Below, piece by piece: positions 15,806 through 23,625 of a stretch of 34,244 nt of DNA. The stretch covers positions 1 through 34,244 of the forward strand of contig REDI01000023.1 in NCBI GenBank assembly GCA_007693595.1, in the 5' to 3' direction. The position numbers and the translations under genes are program-made. Source of the DNA: Deltaproteobacteria bacterium (GTDB taxonomy: Bacteria > Myxococcota_A > UBA796 > GCA-2862545). The notes under the pieces are model-generated. The model was not told the DNA's origin. It did not search any database and was given only the letters and a program-made list of their open reading frames with translations. Position 1 is the stretch's first letter. The number at the start of each line of letters is the position of its first letter.

Positions 15806-16806
15806 GAAGACACCTCGGCGAGCGGGCTTGGGGCGCGCCCGGGAAAGAGGGTAGGACGGAGTTGGAGGATCTGAGCGGCCACCGAGACGGCGATCTCGGA
15901 AGGGCGACTGCTGGAGATCGGCAGCCCGACAGGCGCGACGATGCGATCGAGGATCGCAGGCGAGTAGCCCGCCTGAGTCAGCTCGTGGCGGATGCGCGCG
16001 ATCTTCGCCGGCGCACCCATCAGACCGACGAAGAGGAAGGGCTGCTGGAGTACGCCGAGCAGGGCGCGGACGTCCGAGGGCATGTCCGAGGTCATCACGA
16101 TCGCGTGGGTGAGCGCGGGGTGTCGGACCCGCGCCGCGAGATCGGCGAAGTCGGCTCCGGTGATCACGTCGTGCACGGCGTCGTTCTGCTCCAGCGTGAA
16201 GAGCGTGTCTCGGACTTCGGCGACGCTCACGAAGAAGTCGAGCCAGGCGAGCTGCCGGCTGAGGGCGAGCCCGCAGTGCCCCCCGCCGAAGATCACAGCC
16301 CGATCTTGTCGGAGGAGCTGGATCTCGACGCCACCCTCGACCACGCGCACCGGCGCCTCGTCGGGGTGGGAGGACGCATCCAAGACCTGGACCCGACCGT
16401 CGAGGCCGACAAAGAGCACCCCGTCCTCATCGGCTACGATGCGCGACGCCGCCCGCCGGACGACCTGGGCGTGCCGGTCCGGTTCGAGCACGGCGTAGAG
16501 GTTGGTCTGCCAACCCGCGCAGAGGAGCCCCGAGGTCTTACCCTTCGCCTTCTTGCGGTGGTGCAGGGTCTCGATCTCGACGAAGGGACCCGCCGAGGCG
16601 AGAGCCTGCTTCCCCCGCTCCAGGACCCGGTGCTCCATGCCGCCGCCCCCGATCGTGCCGACCGGCGGACCCTCGGGCAGCAAGGCCAGCGTCGCCCCCC
16701 GCGTACCCGGCGAATGGCGCGTGTGATCCGCGACGAGGGCGATGAAGACCCGCTGCCCCGCCCCTAGCGCCTCCGCGACCGCCTGCCAGACCTGCGCGGC
16801 GATCAT
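15802..16806 (-). CDS. xdhC: XdhC-family Moco maturation and insertion factor
   Basis: 334 residues from ATG 16806 (ATGA overlap with xdhB). The N-terminal XdhC/CoxI part has HSPGTRGATLALLPEG, GTIGGGGMEH and LLCAGWQ. The C-terminal Rossmann-like part has VIFGGGHCGLALSRQL and VMTSDMPSD. XdhC proteins bind molybdopterin cofactor, hold it while the sulfido ligand is added and deliver it to xanthine dehydrogenase. Placement straight after xdhB is the standard arrangement and strengthens the XDH call. It overlaps the downstream membrane-protein gene by 4 bases. Confidence 0.93.
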   Translation of the reverse strand: MIAAQVWQAVAEALGAGQRVFIALVADHTRHSPGTRGATLALLPEGPPVGTIGGGGMEHRVLERGKQALASAGPFVEIETLHHRKKAKGKTSGLLCAGWQTNLYAVLEPDRHAQVVRRAASRIVADEDGVLFVGLDGRVQVLDASSHPDEAPVRVVEGGVEIQLLRQDRAVIFGGGHCGLALSRQLAWLDFFVSVAEVRDTLFTLEQNDAVHDVITGADFADLAARVRHPALTHAIVMTSDMPSDVRALLGVLQQPFLFVGLMGAPAKIARIRHELTQAGYSPAILDRIVAPVGLPISSSRPSEIAVSVAAQILQLRPTLFPGRAPSPLAEVSS

Positions 16807-19073
16807 CGATCCTCGGGGTCTTCGGTCTCGTACAGCCCCATCAGGACCCGCTCGGGGGTCATCGGCGCGTGAAAGGGAAGCCGCGCGGTGGGGTTGAAGG
16901 CCCGGACGGCTTCGCGAAGCGCAAAGTAGGCACCGATCCCATACATGAGCGGGGGCTCTCCCACCGCCTTCGATCCGTAGGGCATGCCGGGGTTGTCGTC
17001 TTCGATGAGCCGCGCCCGGACCTCGGGCATGAAGTCGCCATCGGGAGCCTTGTACGTTGATAGCGCCCGCGAGAGCAGCCGCCCTTGGTCGTCGTAGGCC
17101 AGCTCTTCGAGGGTCATCCACCCGATCCCCTGGGCCAGCCCTCCCTCGATCTGGCCGATGTCGACCACCGGGTTGATGGAGCGCCCGAGATCATGCACCA
17201 CGCAGATCGGCTCGAAGGTGTAGGTTCCTCGACGCACATCGACCTCGGCCACAAAGACCGACGCCCCCCAGACGTGGTAGGCGAAGGGGTTGCCCGTCTC
17301 GGTGTTGGTGTCGAAGTTGAGGTCTGGCGTGGCATAAAATCCGTGTGCGCTCAGATCGACCCGCGCGAAATACGCCTCGGAGACCAGGCGGGTCCAGCTC
17401 CAGTCCGTCGGGGATCCGTCGAGGGTCACGACTTCATCGATCAGATCGACCCGCGAGACCTCGGCGCCCAGACGCTCAGCAGCCAGGGCGAGCAGCCGTC
17501 CCCGAACCTGGCGCACAGCCTCGAGGGTGGCGTTGCCGTTGAGATCGGTGGTCGCGCTCGCCGCGCTTGGCGACATGTTGGCGACGCGCGTGGTGTTCGT
17601 CGACTCGAGCCGGACGCGCTCCCCCCGGATCCCCAAGGCCTGCGAGGCGATGTCGCGCAGCTTCGAGTTGACCCCCTGCCCCATCTCGACGCCTCCGGTG
17701 GACAGCCCCACGCTGCCGTCCCCGTAGACGTGCAGCAGCGCACCCGCCTGGTTCAGAAAGGTCTTCGTGAACGAGATCCCAAAGCAGATCGGCATCACCG
17801 CGAGCCCGCGCCGGGTAGGGCCCCGCTGGTCGTTGTGCGCCTTGACCGAAGAGACCATGCCCTCGAGATCGAAGGCCTCGGCCAGCTCATCGAAGCAGCG
17901 CTCCCCTCGCGCCCGCACCATGGGCTGCCCATAGGGGGTGACGTCGCCTTCGCGTATCAGGTTGCGCCGCTGGATGACATGCCGAGGGATCCCCAGGTGG
18001 TCTGACGCGTGGGCGAGGGCGGCCTCGATGACGAACATGCCCTGGGGACCACCGAAGCCCCGAAAGGCGGTGTGAGGCTGGAGATTGGTTCGGCAGCACG
18101 CGGCGGTGACCTGCACGTTCGGCACCCGGTAAGCGTTGGTGGCGTGAAAGAGGCTGCGCTCGAGAACCGCCGTCGAGAGGTCCGCGCGGGCGCCGGAGTT
18201 CTGATAGAGCACCGCCCGATACGCCAGGATGGTGCCGTCGGACGACAGCCCGATCTCGTAATCGGCGCTGTAAGGGTGCCGCTTGCCCGTCATCTGCAGA
18301 TCTTCGAGGCGGTGCAGCACGATCTGGACGGGTCGGTCGAGCTGATGTGCCGCAAGCGCCGCGACGCAGGCCCAGGCCGTGGCTTGATCCTCCTTGCCGC
18401 CAAAACCGCCGCCTAGGCGCCGCACGTCGACCTCGACACGGTGGTTTGGCAGGCCGAGCACCCGCGCCACCGCCTTCTGGACCGCGTAGGGGCTCTGGGT
18501 CGAGGACGCGACCCGGATCGCTCCGCCTTCCTGGGGGACGGCGCGCGCTCGCTGAGTCTCGAGGTAGAGGTGCTCCTGGCCCGCGATCTCGCAGGTGCCT
18601 CGGAGCACGACGTCGGCCTTCGAAAAGCCCTGGTCGATGTCTCCACACGCGAAGGTCCGCGCCGGCGCGATCAGCTCGCCTCGTTCGAACGCCTCGCGAG
18701 GATCGACGATGGGCGGCTCGGGATCGACCTGGACCTGCACGAGGGCCGCAGCACGGCGCGCGAGCTCCTGGCTCTCGGCGACGACGACGGCGACGGGATG
18801 ACCGATGTAAGCGACCTCGGTGGAAGCGAGCAGCTCCTCGTCGGGGAGCAGGGCCCCGATCTGGTTCTGCCCTGGGATGTCACGAGCGCGCAGGATCGCG
18901 TGCACACCCGGCAGGGCCCGCGCTTCGGCCGTCTCGATGGCGCGGATCGAACCCTTGGCCTGCGGCGAGCCAACGACGGTGGCATACAGCGTGCCCACCG
19001 GCGGGGGCACGTCGTCGATATATTGGGAGGTGCCTCGCACATGGTCGACGGCGTCGTAGTGACGGCGGCTCAT
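16803..19073 (-). CDS. xdhB: Xanthine dehydrogenase, molybdenum-binding subunit
   Basis: 756 residues, normal for XdhB. Key motifs are GGGFGGKE (221-228; Glu228 fits the substrate-binding glutamate), TAFRGFGGPQG (Arg338 fits the substrate-binding arginine of true XDHs), LHDLGRS-like VVHDLGRSINP, and the catalytic base in AVGEPPLMYG (Glu706). The Glu/Arg pair distinguishes purine-oxidising members from aldehyde or CO dehydrogenases, so hypoxanthine/xanthine is the likely substrate. It forms a heterodimer or heterotetramer with XdhA in the cytoplasm. ATG 19073 overlaps xdhA by 4 bases and its end overlaps xdhC by 4 bases. Confidence 0.94.
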   Translation of the reverse strand: MSRRHYDAVDHVRGTSQYIDDVPPPVGTLYATVVGSPQAKGSIRAIETAEARALPGVHAILRARDIPGQNQIGALLPDEELLASTEVAYIGHPVAVVVAESQELARRAAALVQVQVDPEPPIVDPREAFERGELIAPARTFACGDIDQGFSKADVVLRGTCEIAGQEHLYLETQRARAVPQEGGAIRVASSTQSPYAVQKAVARVLGLPNHRVEVDVRRLGGGFGGKEDQATAWACVAALAAHQLDRPVQIVLHRLEDLQMTGKRHPYSADYEIGLSSDGTILAYRAVLYQNSGARADLSTAVLERSLFHATNAYRVPNVQVTAACCRTNLQPHTAFRGFGGPQGMFVIEAALAHASDHLGIPRHVIQRRNLIREGDVTPYGQPMVRARGERCFDELAEAFDLEGMVSSVKAHNDQRGPTRRGLAVMPICFGISFTKTFLNQAGALLHVYGDGSVGLSTGGVEMGQGVNSKLRDIASQALGIRGERVRLESTNTTRVANMSPSAASATTDLNGNATLEAVRQVRGRLLALAAERLGAEVSRVDLIDEVVTLDGSPTDWSWTRLVSEAYFARVDLSAHGFYATPDLNFDTNTETGNPFAYHVWGASVFVAEVDVRRGTYTFEPICVVHDLGRSINPVVDIGQIEGGLAQGIGWMTLEELAYDDQGRLLSRALSTYKAPDGDFMPEVRARLIEDDNPGMPYGSKAVGEPPLMYGIGAYFALREAVRAFNPTARLPFHAPMTPERVLMGLYETEDPEDR

Positions 19074-20578
19074 GGGCGCCCCCCGATCGCAGCCCCAGCC
19101 GGCGCGACGAGCCCCAGCGCCTCGTCGAGGGGTAGCTGTCGCGGGAAGAGGTCGGTCAGCGCGCTGAGCAGAAGTTGACGCGCGAGCAGGCGCTTATAGG
19201 CGGCGCTCCCGCGGACATCGCTGATGGGCGCGACCTCGCCGTCGGCCGCCTGCAAGACCTGATGGAGCAGGTTCGGATCGAGCCTTCGCCCCACCATCAC
19301 GGCGCTCGCCTCGCGCAGCAACAGCGGGATGGGCGCGACACCCCCGACCGCGAGTCGCGCGGCCTGCACCGTGTGCCCATCGCTCGACAGGCGAACCCGG
19401 ACCGCGGCGTTTACCGTGGCGATGTCGAGGCAGCGGCGCTTGCTCACCTTCTCGAAGGCGACGTGATCGTCTGCGCCCACCACCGGAAAGGCGATCTGCC
19501 CCACCAGCTCCTCGGCGCGCTTGTCGAGAGTCTTATACCCTAGGTAGAGATCTTCGAGGGGCATCTCCCGGCGCTGCCCCTGGGGATCGACCAAGGTGAT
19601 CTGAGCGCCCAAGGCCAGTAAATAGGCGGTCATGTCGCCGATGGGCGAGGCGTTGATGAGGTTGCCCGCAAGGGTCGCGCGGTGCCGGATCGGCAGTGAG
19701 GCGATCAGCTCCATGGTGTCGAGGATCGAGGGCAGCATACGCTGGATCTCGGGGTGCTCGGCGAAGTCTTGGAAGGTGGTGACGCCCCCGATCCGAACGC
19801 GCTCCTCGTCGACCTCGATATAGGACCACGAGGGGCGATGATTTAGCATCTGCACCGACACATGGGGGAGCTCTTCGCCGCGCTGGACGTAGAGGTCGGT
19901 CCCCCCTGCGATGGCGATAGGAGGCGCTCCGGCCTCGGAGCTCCGGGGCTTGGCCGGCTCGAGGCCCACACGCAGCTCGGTGAGCCGCTGGGGAAGCTCG
20001 GCGAGCCAGGCGGGAAAGGCCCCTCGCTCGACCAGGGCAGCCACCCGATCGGGGGCCTGCCAGACCCCTTCGAGATCGCCACCCGCCGCGAAGCGGGCGA
20101 CGACCCGCTCCGCCGCACGAAAGATCGAGCCATAGCCGGTGCACCGACAGAGGTTACCGCTGATCGCGTCGCGGAAGCCGGCCAGGCTGGGTTCGGGGTC
20201 CGTCGAGTAAAGGATGTACCAGCACAGGCTCACGATGAAGCCGGGCGTGCAGAAGCCGCACTGAGCGCCGCCTTCTTCGACCATGGCCCGCTGGGCCGGG
20301 TTCAGCTCACCCGGCACGTTGAGACCCTCGATGGTGATCAGCCCCCGCCCATGCAGCTCCCCGAAGGGCACCAAACACGAGGTCACCGGGCGCACCCGCA
20401 CCCCTCCGTCGGGCTCGGACGTCGCGAGCATGATGGCGCAGGCCCCGCAGTCGCCTTCCTTGCATCCTTCCTTGGTGCCACACAGGCGACGGTGCTCCCG
20501 AAGCCAGTCGAGGGCCAGCAGGCCGGGAGCAGCGTCCGCCAAGGTCAGAGCGCCGTTGACTAGCAGGTTGATCTTCAT
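19070..20578 (-). CDS. xdhA: Xanthine dehydrogenase, 2x[2Fe-2S] and FAD subunit
   Basis: 502 residues. The plant-ferredoxin-like cluster uses Cys39, Cys44, Cys47 and Cys68 (GTKEGCKEGDCGAC). The second cluster uses Cys107, Cys110, Cys144 and Cys146 (QCGFCTPG, GNLCRCTGY). The FAD domain from about 200 has AIAGGTDLYVQ and TLAGNLINASPIGD. It passes electrons from the Mo centre of XdhB to FAD and on to NAD. It is the first gene of the long operon; GGGAG lies about 8 bases before the ATG. The 145-base divergent gap to mogA probably holds promoters for both. Confidence 0.95.
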   Translation of the reverse strand: MKINLLVNGALTLADAAPGLLALDWLREHRRLCGTKEGCKEGDCGACAIMLATSEPDGGVRVRPVTSCLVPFGELHGRGLITIEGLNVPGELNPAQRAMVEEGGAQCGFCTPGFIVSLCWYILYSTDPEPSLAGFRDAISGNLCRCTGYGSIFRAAERVVARFAAGGDLEGVWQAPDRVAALVERGAFPAWLAELPQRLTELRVGLEPAKPRSSEAGAPPIAIAGGTDLYVQRGEELPHVSVQMLNHRPSWSYIEVDEERVRIGGVTTFQDFAEHPEIQRMLPSILDTMELIASLPIRHRATLAGNLINASPIGDMTAYLLALGAQITLVDPQGQRREMPLEDLYLGYKTLDKRAEELVGQIAFPVVGADDHVAFEKVSKRRCLDIATVNAAVRVRLSSDGHTVQAARLAVGGVAPIPLLLREASAVMVGRRLDPNLLHQVLQAADGEVAPISDVRGSAAYKRLLARQLLLSALTDLFPRQLPLDEALGLVAPAGAAIGGRP

Positions 20579-20723
20579 GAAGAGGCTCCCAGTGGCGGCA
20601 CGAGGCCAAAGGATCGGCTACCGCCAGAGCCTACACGCCGCGCCCTGGCCTTGCCACCTCGGCCCGCAGAGGCCCGCGCGCACGGCCCGCAGCATCACGA
20701 ACCCTTCCGCTTCGGAGTCCCCC

Positions 20724-21275
20724 GTGTCCGAGCTCGTCCACATCGGCATCGTCACCGTCTCTGACCGCGCGACCCGCGGTGAATACGAAGATCGCGGCGG
20801 CCCCGCCATCGAGCGCGAGCTCGACCGCCTCCTCGCCTCGCCCTGGCAAGGCCATCGCGTCCTCGTCCCCGATGAGCAACCCCAGATCGAGCGCGCCCTG
20901 ATCGAGCTCTGCGACGACCGCGGCTGCGCCCTGGTCGTGACCACCGGAGGCACCGGCCCCTCTCTACGCGACGTCACCCCCGAGGCCACCCAAGCCGTCT
21001 GCGACCGCATGATGCCCGGCTTCGGCGAGCTCATGCGCGCCGAGAGCCTCAAGGTGGTGCCCACCGCCATCCTCTCGCGGCAGGTCGCCGGGCTCCGACG
21101 CCGCTCGCTCATCGTCAACCTGCCGGGCAACCCCTCCGCCATCCACGACTGTCTCCAAGCGGTCTTTCCCGCCATCCCCTACTGCATCGACCTGCTCGAA
21201 GGTCCCTGGATCGACCTCGATCCCGAGCAGTGCGTGGCCTTTCGCCCCAAGCACGCCAAGCGAAAGAGCTCGTAG
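20724..21275 (+). CDS. mogA: Molybdopterin adenylyltransferase MogA
   Basis: 183 residues from GTG 20724, with GGAG about 6 bases upstream. The open frame runs further upstream but is antisense to xdhA. The match to classical MogA is strong over the full length: IGIVTVSDRATRG, VTTGGTGPSLRDVTPEAT with the catalytic Asp, PTAILSRQVAG, VNLPGNPSAI, PYCIDLLEGPW and the terminal AFRPKHAKR. It adenylylates molybdopterin before MoeA inserts Mo. It is divergent from xdhA. A hairpin starts directly after the stop. Confidence 0.95.
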   Translation: MSELVHIGIVTVSDRATRGEYEDRGGPAIERELDRLLASPWQGHRVLVPDEQPQIERALIELCDDRGCALVVTTGGTGPSLRDVTPEATQAVCDRMMPGFGELMRAESLKVVPTAILSRQVAGLRRRSLIVNLPGNPSAIHDCLQAVFPAIPYCIDLLEGPWIDLDPEQCVAFRPKHAKRKSS

Positions 21276-21276
21276 G

Positions 21277-21298
21277 GCCCCGACCCTCGGCTCGGGGC
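21277..21298 (+). terminator. Hairpin directly after mogA
   Basis: Inverted repeat GCCCCGA / TCGGGGC with an 8-base loop, starting 2 bases after the stop. No T-run follows, so intrinsic termination is only a suggestion. Confidence 0.4.
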
Positions 21299-21391
21299 GG
21301 CCCAAGGCGGACACCCTGCCGGCCGGAACCTCTCGACCGACGCCTCGGCCACTCGGCCCGATCCCAGCGTCGGGGCTCAGGGCCACGGACG

Positions 21392-21799
21392 CTATCGGTC
21401 GTCCTTCTTCTTGTCCGGTCGAGGACGAGGCTGGCGATCGACAGGCGGGCCAAAGACGGCCGGTCCTCCGTAGGCTGAGGCGGGGGGCACATCGGGGGGC
21501 CGCGTGGTGGGGCGCTCCGGGGGCGGTGGAGGGGGCGGATCCGCTGGCGGCGAGGGTGGAGGGGGCGAGGGGTCGGGCTCGGGGGCAGTGTCGGAGGGCT
21601 CGTCGGGAGCTTCCGGCTCGTCGGGAGCTCCAGGCTCGTCGGGAGCTTCCGGCTCGTCGGGCACTCGGGGGACGGTGTTGGTCGGTGTGGGTGCAGGAGC
21701 CGGATCCGCAGACTTCGAGGAGCACCCCACACCCGCGAGAGAGAGGCCCAGCGCCGCAGCGAGGGCCGCCGCGCGGCTGGTCGAGGGGATTGGCGCCAT
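21392..21799 (-). CDS. Proline-rich lipoprotein with PDEPEA repeats
   Basis: 135 residues from ATG 21799, with AGGAGG 7 bases upstream; the frame is open 18 codons further but the ribosome site fixes the start. The signal ends in LSLAGVGC. The mature protein is low complexity: a Pro/Ala/Thr stretch, repeated PDEPEA/PDEPGA units, polyproline runs, and a basic-acidic end (RPRPDKKKDDR). No globular domain is evident. Such extended Pro-rich lipoproteins may span the periplasm or act as spacers at the cell surface; this is inference. It is convergent with mogA and divergent from the Asp/Ser-rich lipoprotein. Confidence 0.75.
   Translation of the reverse strand: MAPIPSTSRAAALAAALGLSLAGVGCSSKSADPAPAPTPTNTVPRVPDEPEAPDEPGAPDEPEAPDEPSDTAPEPDPSPPPPSPPADPPPPPPPERPTTRPPDVPPASAYGGPAVFGPPVDRQPRPRPDKKKDDR
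21597..21668 (-). repeat. 18-bp tandem coding repeat (PDEPEA units)
   Basis: Units of 18 bp at 21597-21614, 21615-21632, 21633-21650 and a partly diverged one to 21668. The first and third are identical. They encode the repeated acidic/Pro hexapeptide of the lipoprotein. Confidence 0.88.
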
Positions 21800-21995
21800 T
21801 GAACCCTCCTGAGAACCTGCGTGGACGGTCCCACGCTTCACCAGGAAAGTCAACCCCCGGGGCGGCCACGATCATCCCTCCTATCGACTCGGCTGGGAAG
21901 CGATGGGGACCCTCGCGCCCCTTCAGGTTACCCGGCACCCCTGGGAGCCACCCCGGTCCAACCCTCCACCCTCCGATCTACCCGGTGAGCCCGCC

Positions 21996-22634
21996 ATGCA
22001 CCTCCGCCCCCTCGCTCCCCTCAGCCTGCTTCTGGTCCTCGCCTGCGGCGACGCCGACGACCCCGTTCCGTCGGATCAGAGCGCGATCTCCAGCCACCAC
22101 TCCGAGTCGGACATCGACACCGACTCCGACACCGATGCGGACACGGACAGCGACGCCGACACCGACACCGACTCCGACACGGACAGCGACTCCGACACCG
22201 ACAGCGACTCCGACACCGACAGCGACTCCGAGCTGGTGCGCACCTCCATCTTGGCCGAGTTCTGCCCGAGCAGCCCTCGTGGCGCAGGCTTCTACCTAGG
22301 CACCCTGGCGAGCAACCTCAACGACATCGCTCACAACAACTGCACCGGGTCCGTGCCGGGACCCGACGGCTCGGTGCGCGTCGAGCTCGAGCCCAACCAA
22401 GCGCTCACCGCCTACTACCGTCACGGCGGGAACGGCCACCTCTACCTGCTCGAGCGCTGTCCGGTCACCACCTCCTGTGTCGACGGTGGCACCCACACCA
22501 GCGGCGGCGAGGCCTCAGCGGTGTACCTCAACGTCAGCACCGAGACGAAGGTGATCTACGTCGTGCTCGACAGCGAGGCCTTCGGCGGCGACCAGACCTT
22601 CGAGCTGGACCTGTACGTCGACGAGCCGGAGTAG
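21996..22634 (+). CDS. Lipoprotein with Asp-Ser/Thr repeat linker and small extracellular domain
   Basis: 212 residues from ATG 21996. The lipobox is LVLAC (Cys17). Residues 38-78 form an acidic Asp-Ser/Thr/Ala linker like those at both window ends. The C-terminal ~130 residues are predicted beta-rich, with four to five cysteines and motifs such as YYRHGGNGHLYLLERC and SAVYLNVSTETKVIYVVLD, reminiscent of bacterial pre-peptidase-type or jelly-roll domains that follow such linkers. No enzyme motif is seen. Likely anchored in the outer membrane with the linker holding the domain away from the surface. Confidence 0.82.
   Translation: MHLRPLAPLSLLLVLACGDADDPVPSDQSAISSHHSESDIDTDSDTDADTDSDADTDTDSDTDSDSDTDSDSDTDSDSELVRTSILAEFCPSSPRGAGFYLGTLASNLNDIAHNNCTGSVPGPDGSVRVELEPNQALTAYYRHGGNGHLYLLERCPVTTSCVDGGTHTSGGEASAVYLNVSTETKVIYVVLDSEAFGGDQTFELDLYVDEPE
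22107..22229 (+). repeat. Asp-Ser/Thr repeat-coding tract
   Basis: About 41 codons of alternating Asp and Ser/Thr/Ala (GAC/GAT with AGC/TCC/ACC/ACG/GCG). Internal 18-bp units such as the one giving DTDSDS repeat near 22180-22229. In frame and part of the lipoprotein linker. Confidence 0.9.
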
Positions 22635-22723
22635 GGCTCGGCGCCGACCGGCAGAGCGACGCTGCGGCACCCGGACAATACCTCGCTCCGCGGACCGGCT
22701 CCCCCCCGTCGCGCCCCTCCGCG

Positions 22724-23518
22724 CTACGGCTCGTCGAGCGCGGGGCCATCCACCGCGACGTGGCAGGCCGCGCACTGCACCAGCACCCGCCCCAGCGCCG
22801 CGCCGCGCTCCGCCGGCGCTACCCCGCTCGCTGAACGGGCCACTTGGGCGAAGGCTTGCGCCTGAGTGCTCGCTTCTTCGCCTTCGGGGAAGCCGGCCAC
22901 CAAGTCGAGCTCTGGGGTCGAGAGCGCCTTCGCGCCGACCTCCCAGGATCTGAGGGAGGGCGCCGTGAGCCCCTGCCACATGGCTTCGACCGCCCACCAG
23001 TGAAGCTGCATCCGCTCGTCGAGATCGGAGGTGCGCTCCACGAAGCCCATGGGAGGGTAGCGACCGGCAGGGGTCTTGGCGTGGCAGTCGGCACAGGCCT
23101 GCCCGACCGCGCCGAGCTTGACGCCCGCCTCGGCGAGGTCCGAGGCGCCGCCCGCGTCCTTGAGCGCGTCGAGGTACCGCTGGGAGAGCTCCGCGCGCTC
23201 GCCGGGCAGATCGACCTTTCCCGCACCCTCGACCGCGCGGCGGAAGGCGGCGAGCTCGCCGGTGACGAGCGCCGCCTTGGCGAGCTGGGCGTGCTCGGCG
23301 TGCTCGGCCATCGCGCGGCGAACGGAGGCGCGAGGATCGATCGGTCGGCGCGCCGGCCCGGCGTCCGATGCGGTCGGGCTCGAGGGAGCCTCGGTCGGGG
23401 CCGCCTCACCAGAGGCGGGCTCGTCCGCCGGTTCCGCAGGCTCTGCCCCCCCCGCCGGCTCGTCCGATGCCGTAGTCGAACAGGCGAAGAAGCTGAGCAG
23501 GAGCAGACAAGCGCGCAT
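22724..23518 (-). CDS. Lipid-anchored c-type cytochrome-like protein with two CxxCH motifs
   Basis: 264 residues from ATG 23518. The lipoprotein signal ends LLSFFAC (Cys13), then an Ala/Pro/Glu-rich linker (20-60). Two heme-c attachment motifs are seen: CADCH (Cys142, Cys145, His146) and CAACH (Cys249, Cys252, His253), each in a similar helical setting (GQACADCHAKTP; VQCAACHVAVDG), so the protein may hold two hemes in repeated halves of about 107 residues. It would work in the periplasm, attached to a membrane, in electron transfer. No oxidase or reductase gene is next to it. Convergent with the Asp/Ser lipoprotein and divergent from the dipeptidase. Confidence 0.82.
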   Translation of the reverse strand: MRACLLLLSFFACSTTASDEPAGGAEPAEPADEPASGEAAPTEAPSSPTASDAGPARRPIDPRASVRRAMAEHAEHAQLAKAALVTGELAAFRRAVEGAGKVDLPGERAELSQRYLDALKDAGGASDLAEAGVKLGAVGQACADCHAKTPAGRYPPMGFVERTSDLDERMQLHWWAVEAMWQGLTAPSLRSWEVGAKALSTPELDLVAGFPEGEEASTQAQAFAQVARSASGVAPAERGAALGRVLVQCAACHVAVDGPALDEP

Positions 23519-23625
23519 CGGACCTCCAGGGTAGGACCATCCTACCGCAGCAGGGCGGACGGGGCCGCAGCGGCCCCCGTCGCGCGCCGCGTCCGCCCCG
23601 AAACTCCACCCACCCCGGAGCCCCC

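Noticed and set aside
16803-20578. Aldehyde oxidoreductase or CO dehydrogenase instead of xanthine dehydrogenase
   Set aside because: The Glu and Arg residues of the purine site and the linked xdhC favour XDH, and the Fe-S/FAD fusion matches XdhA rather than separate small and medium subunits.
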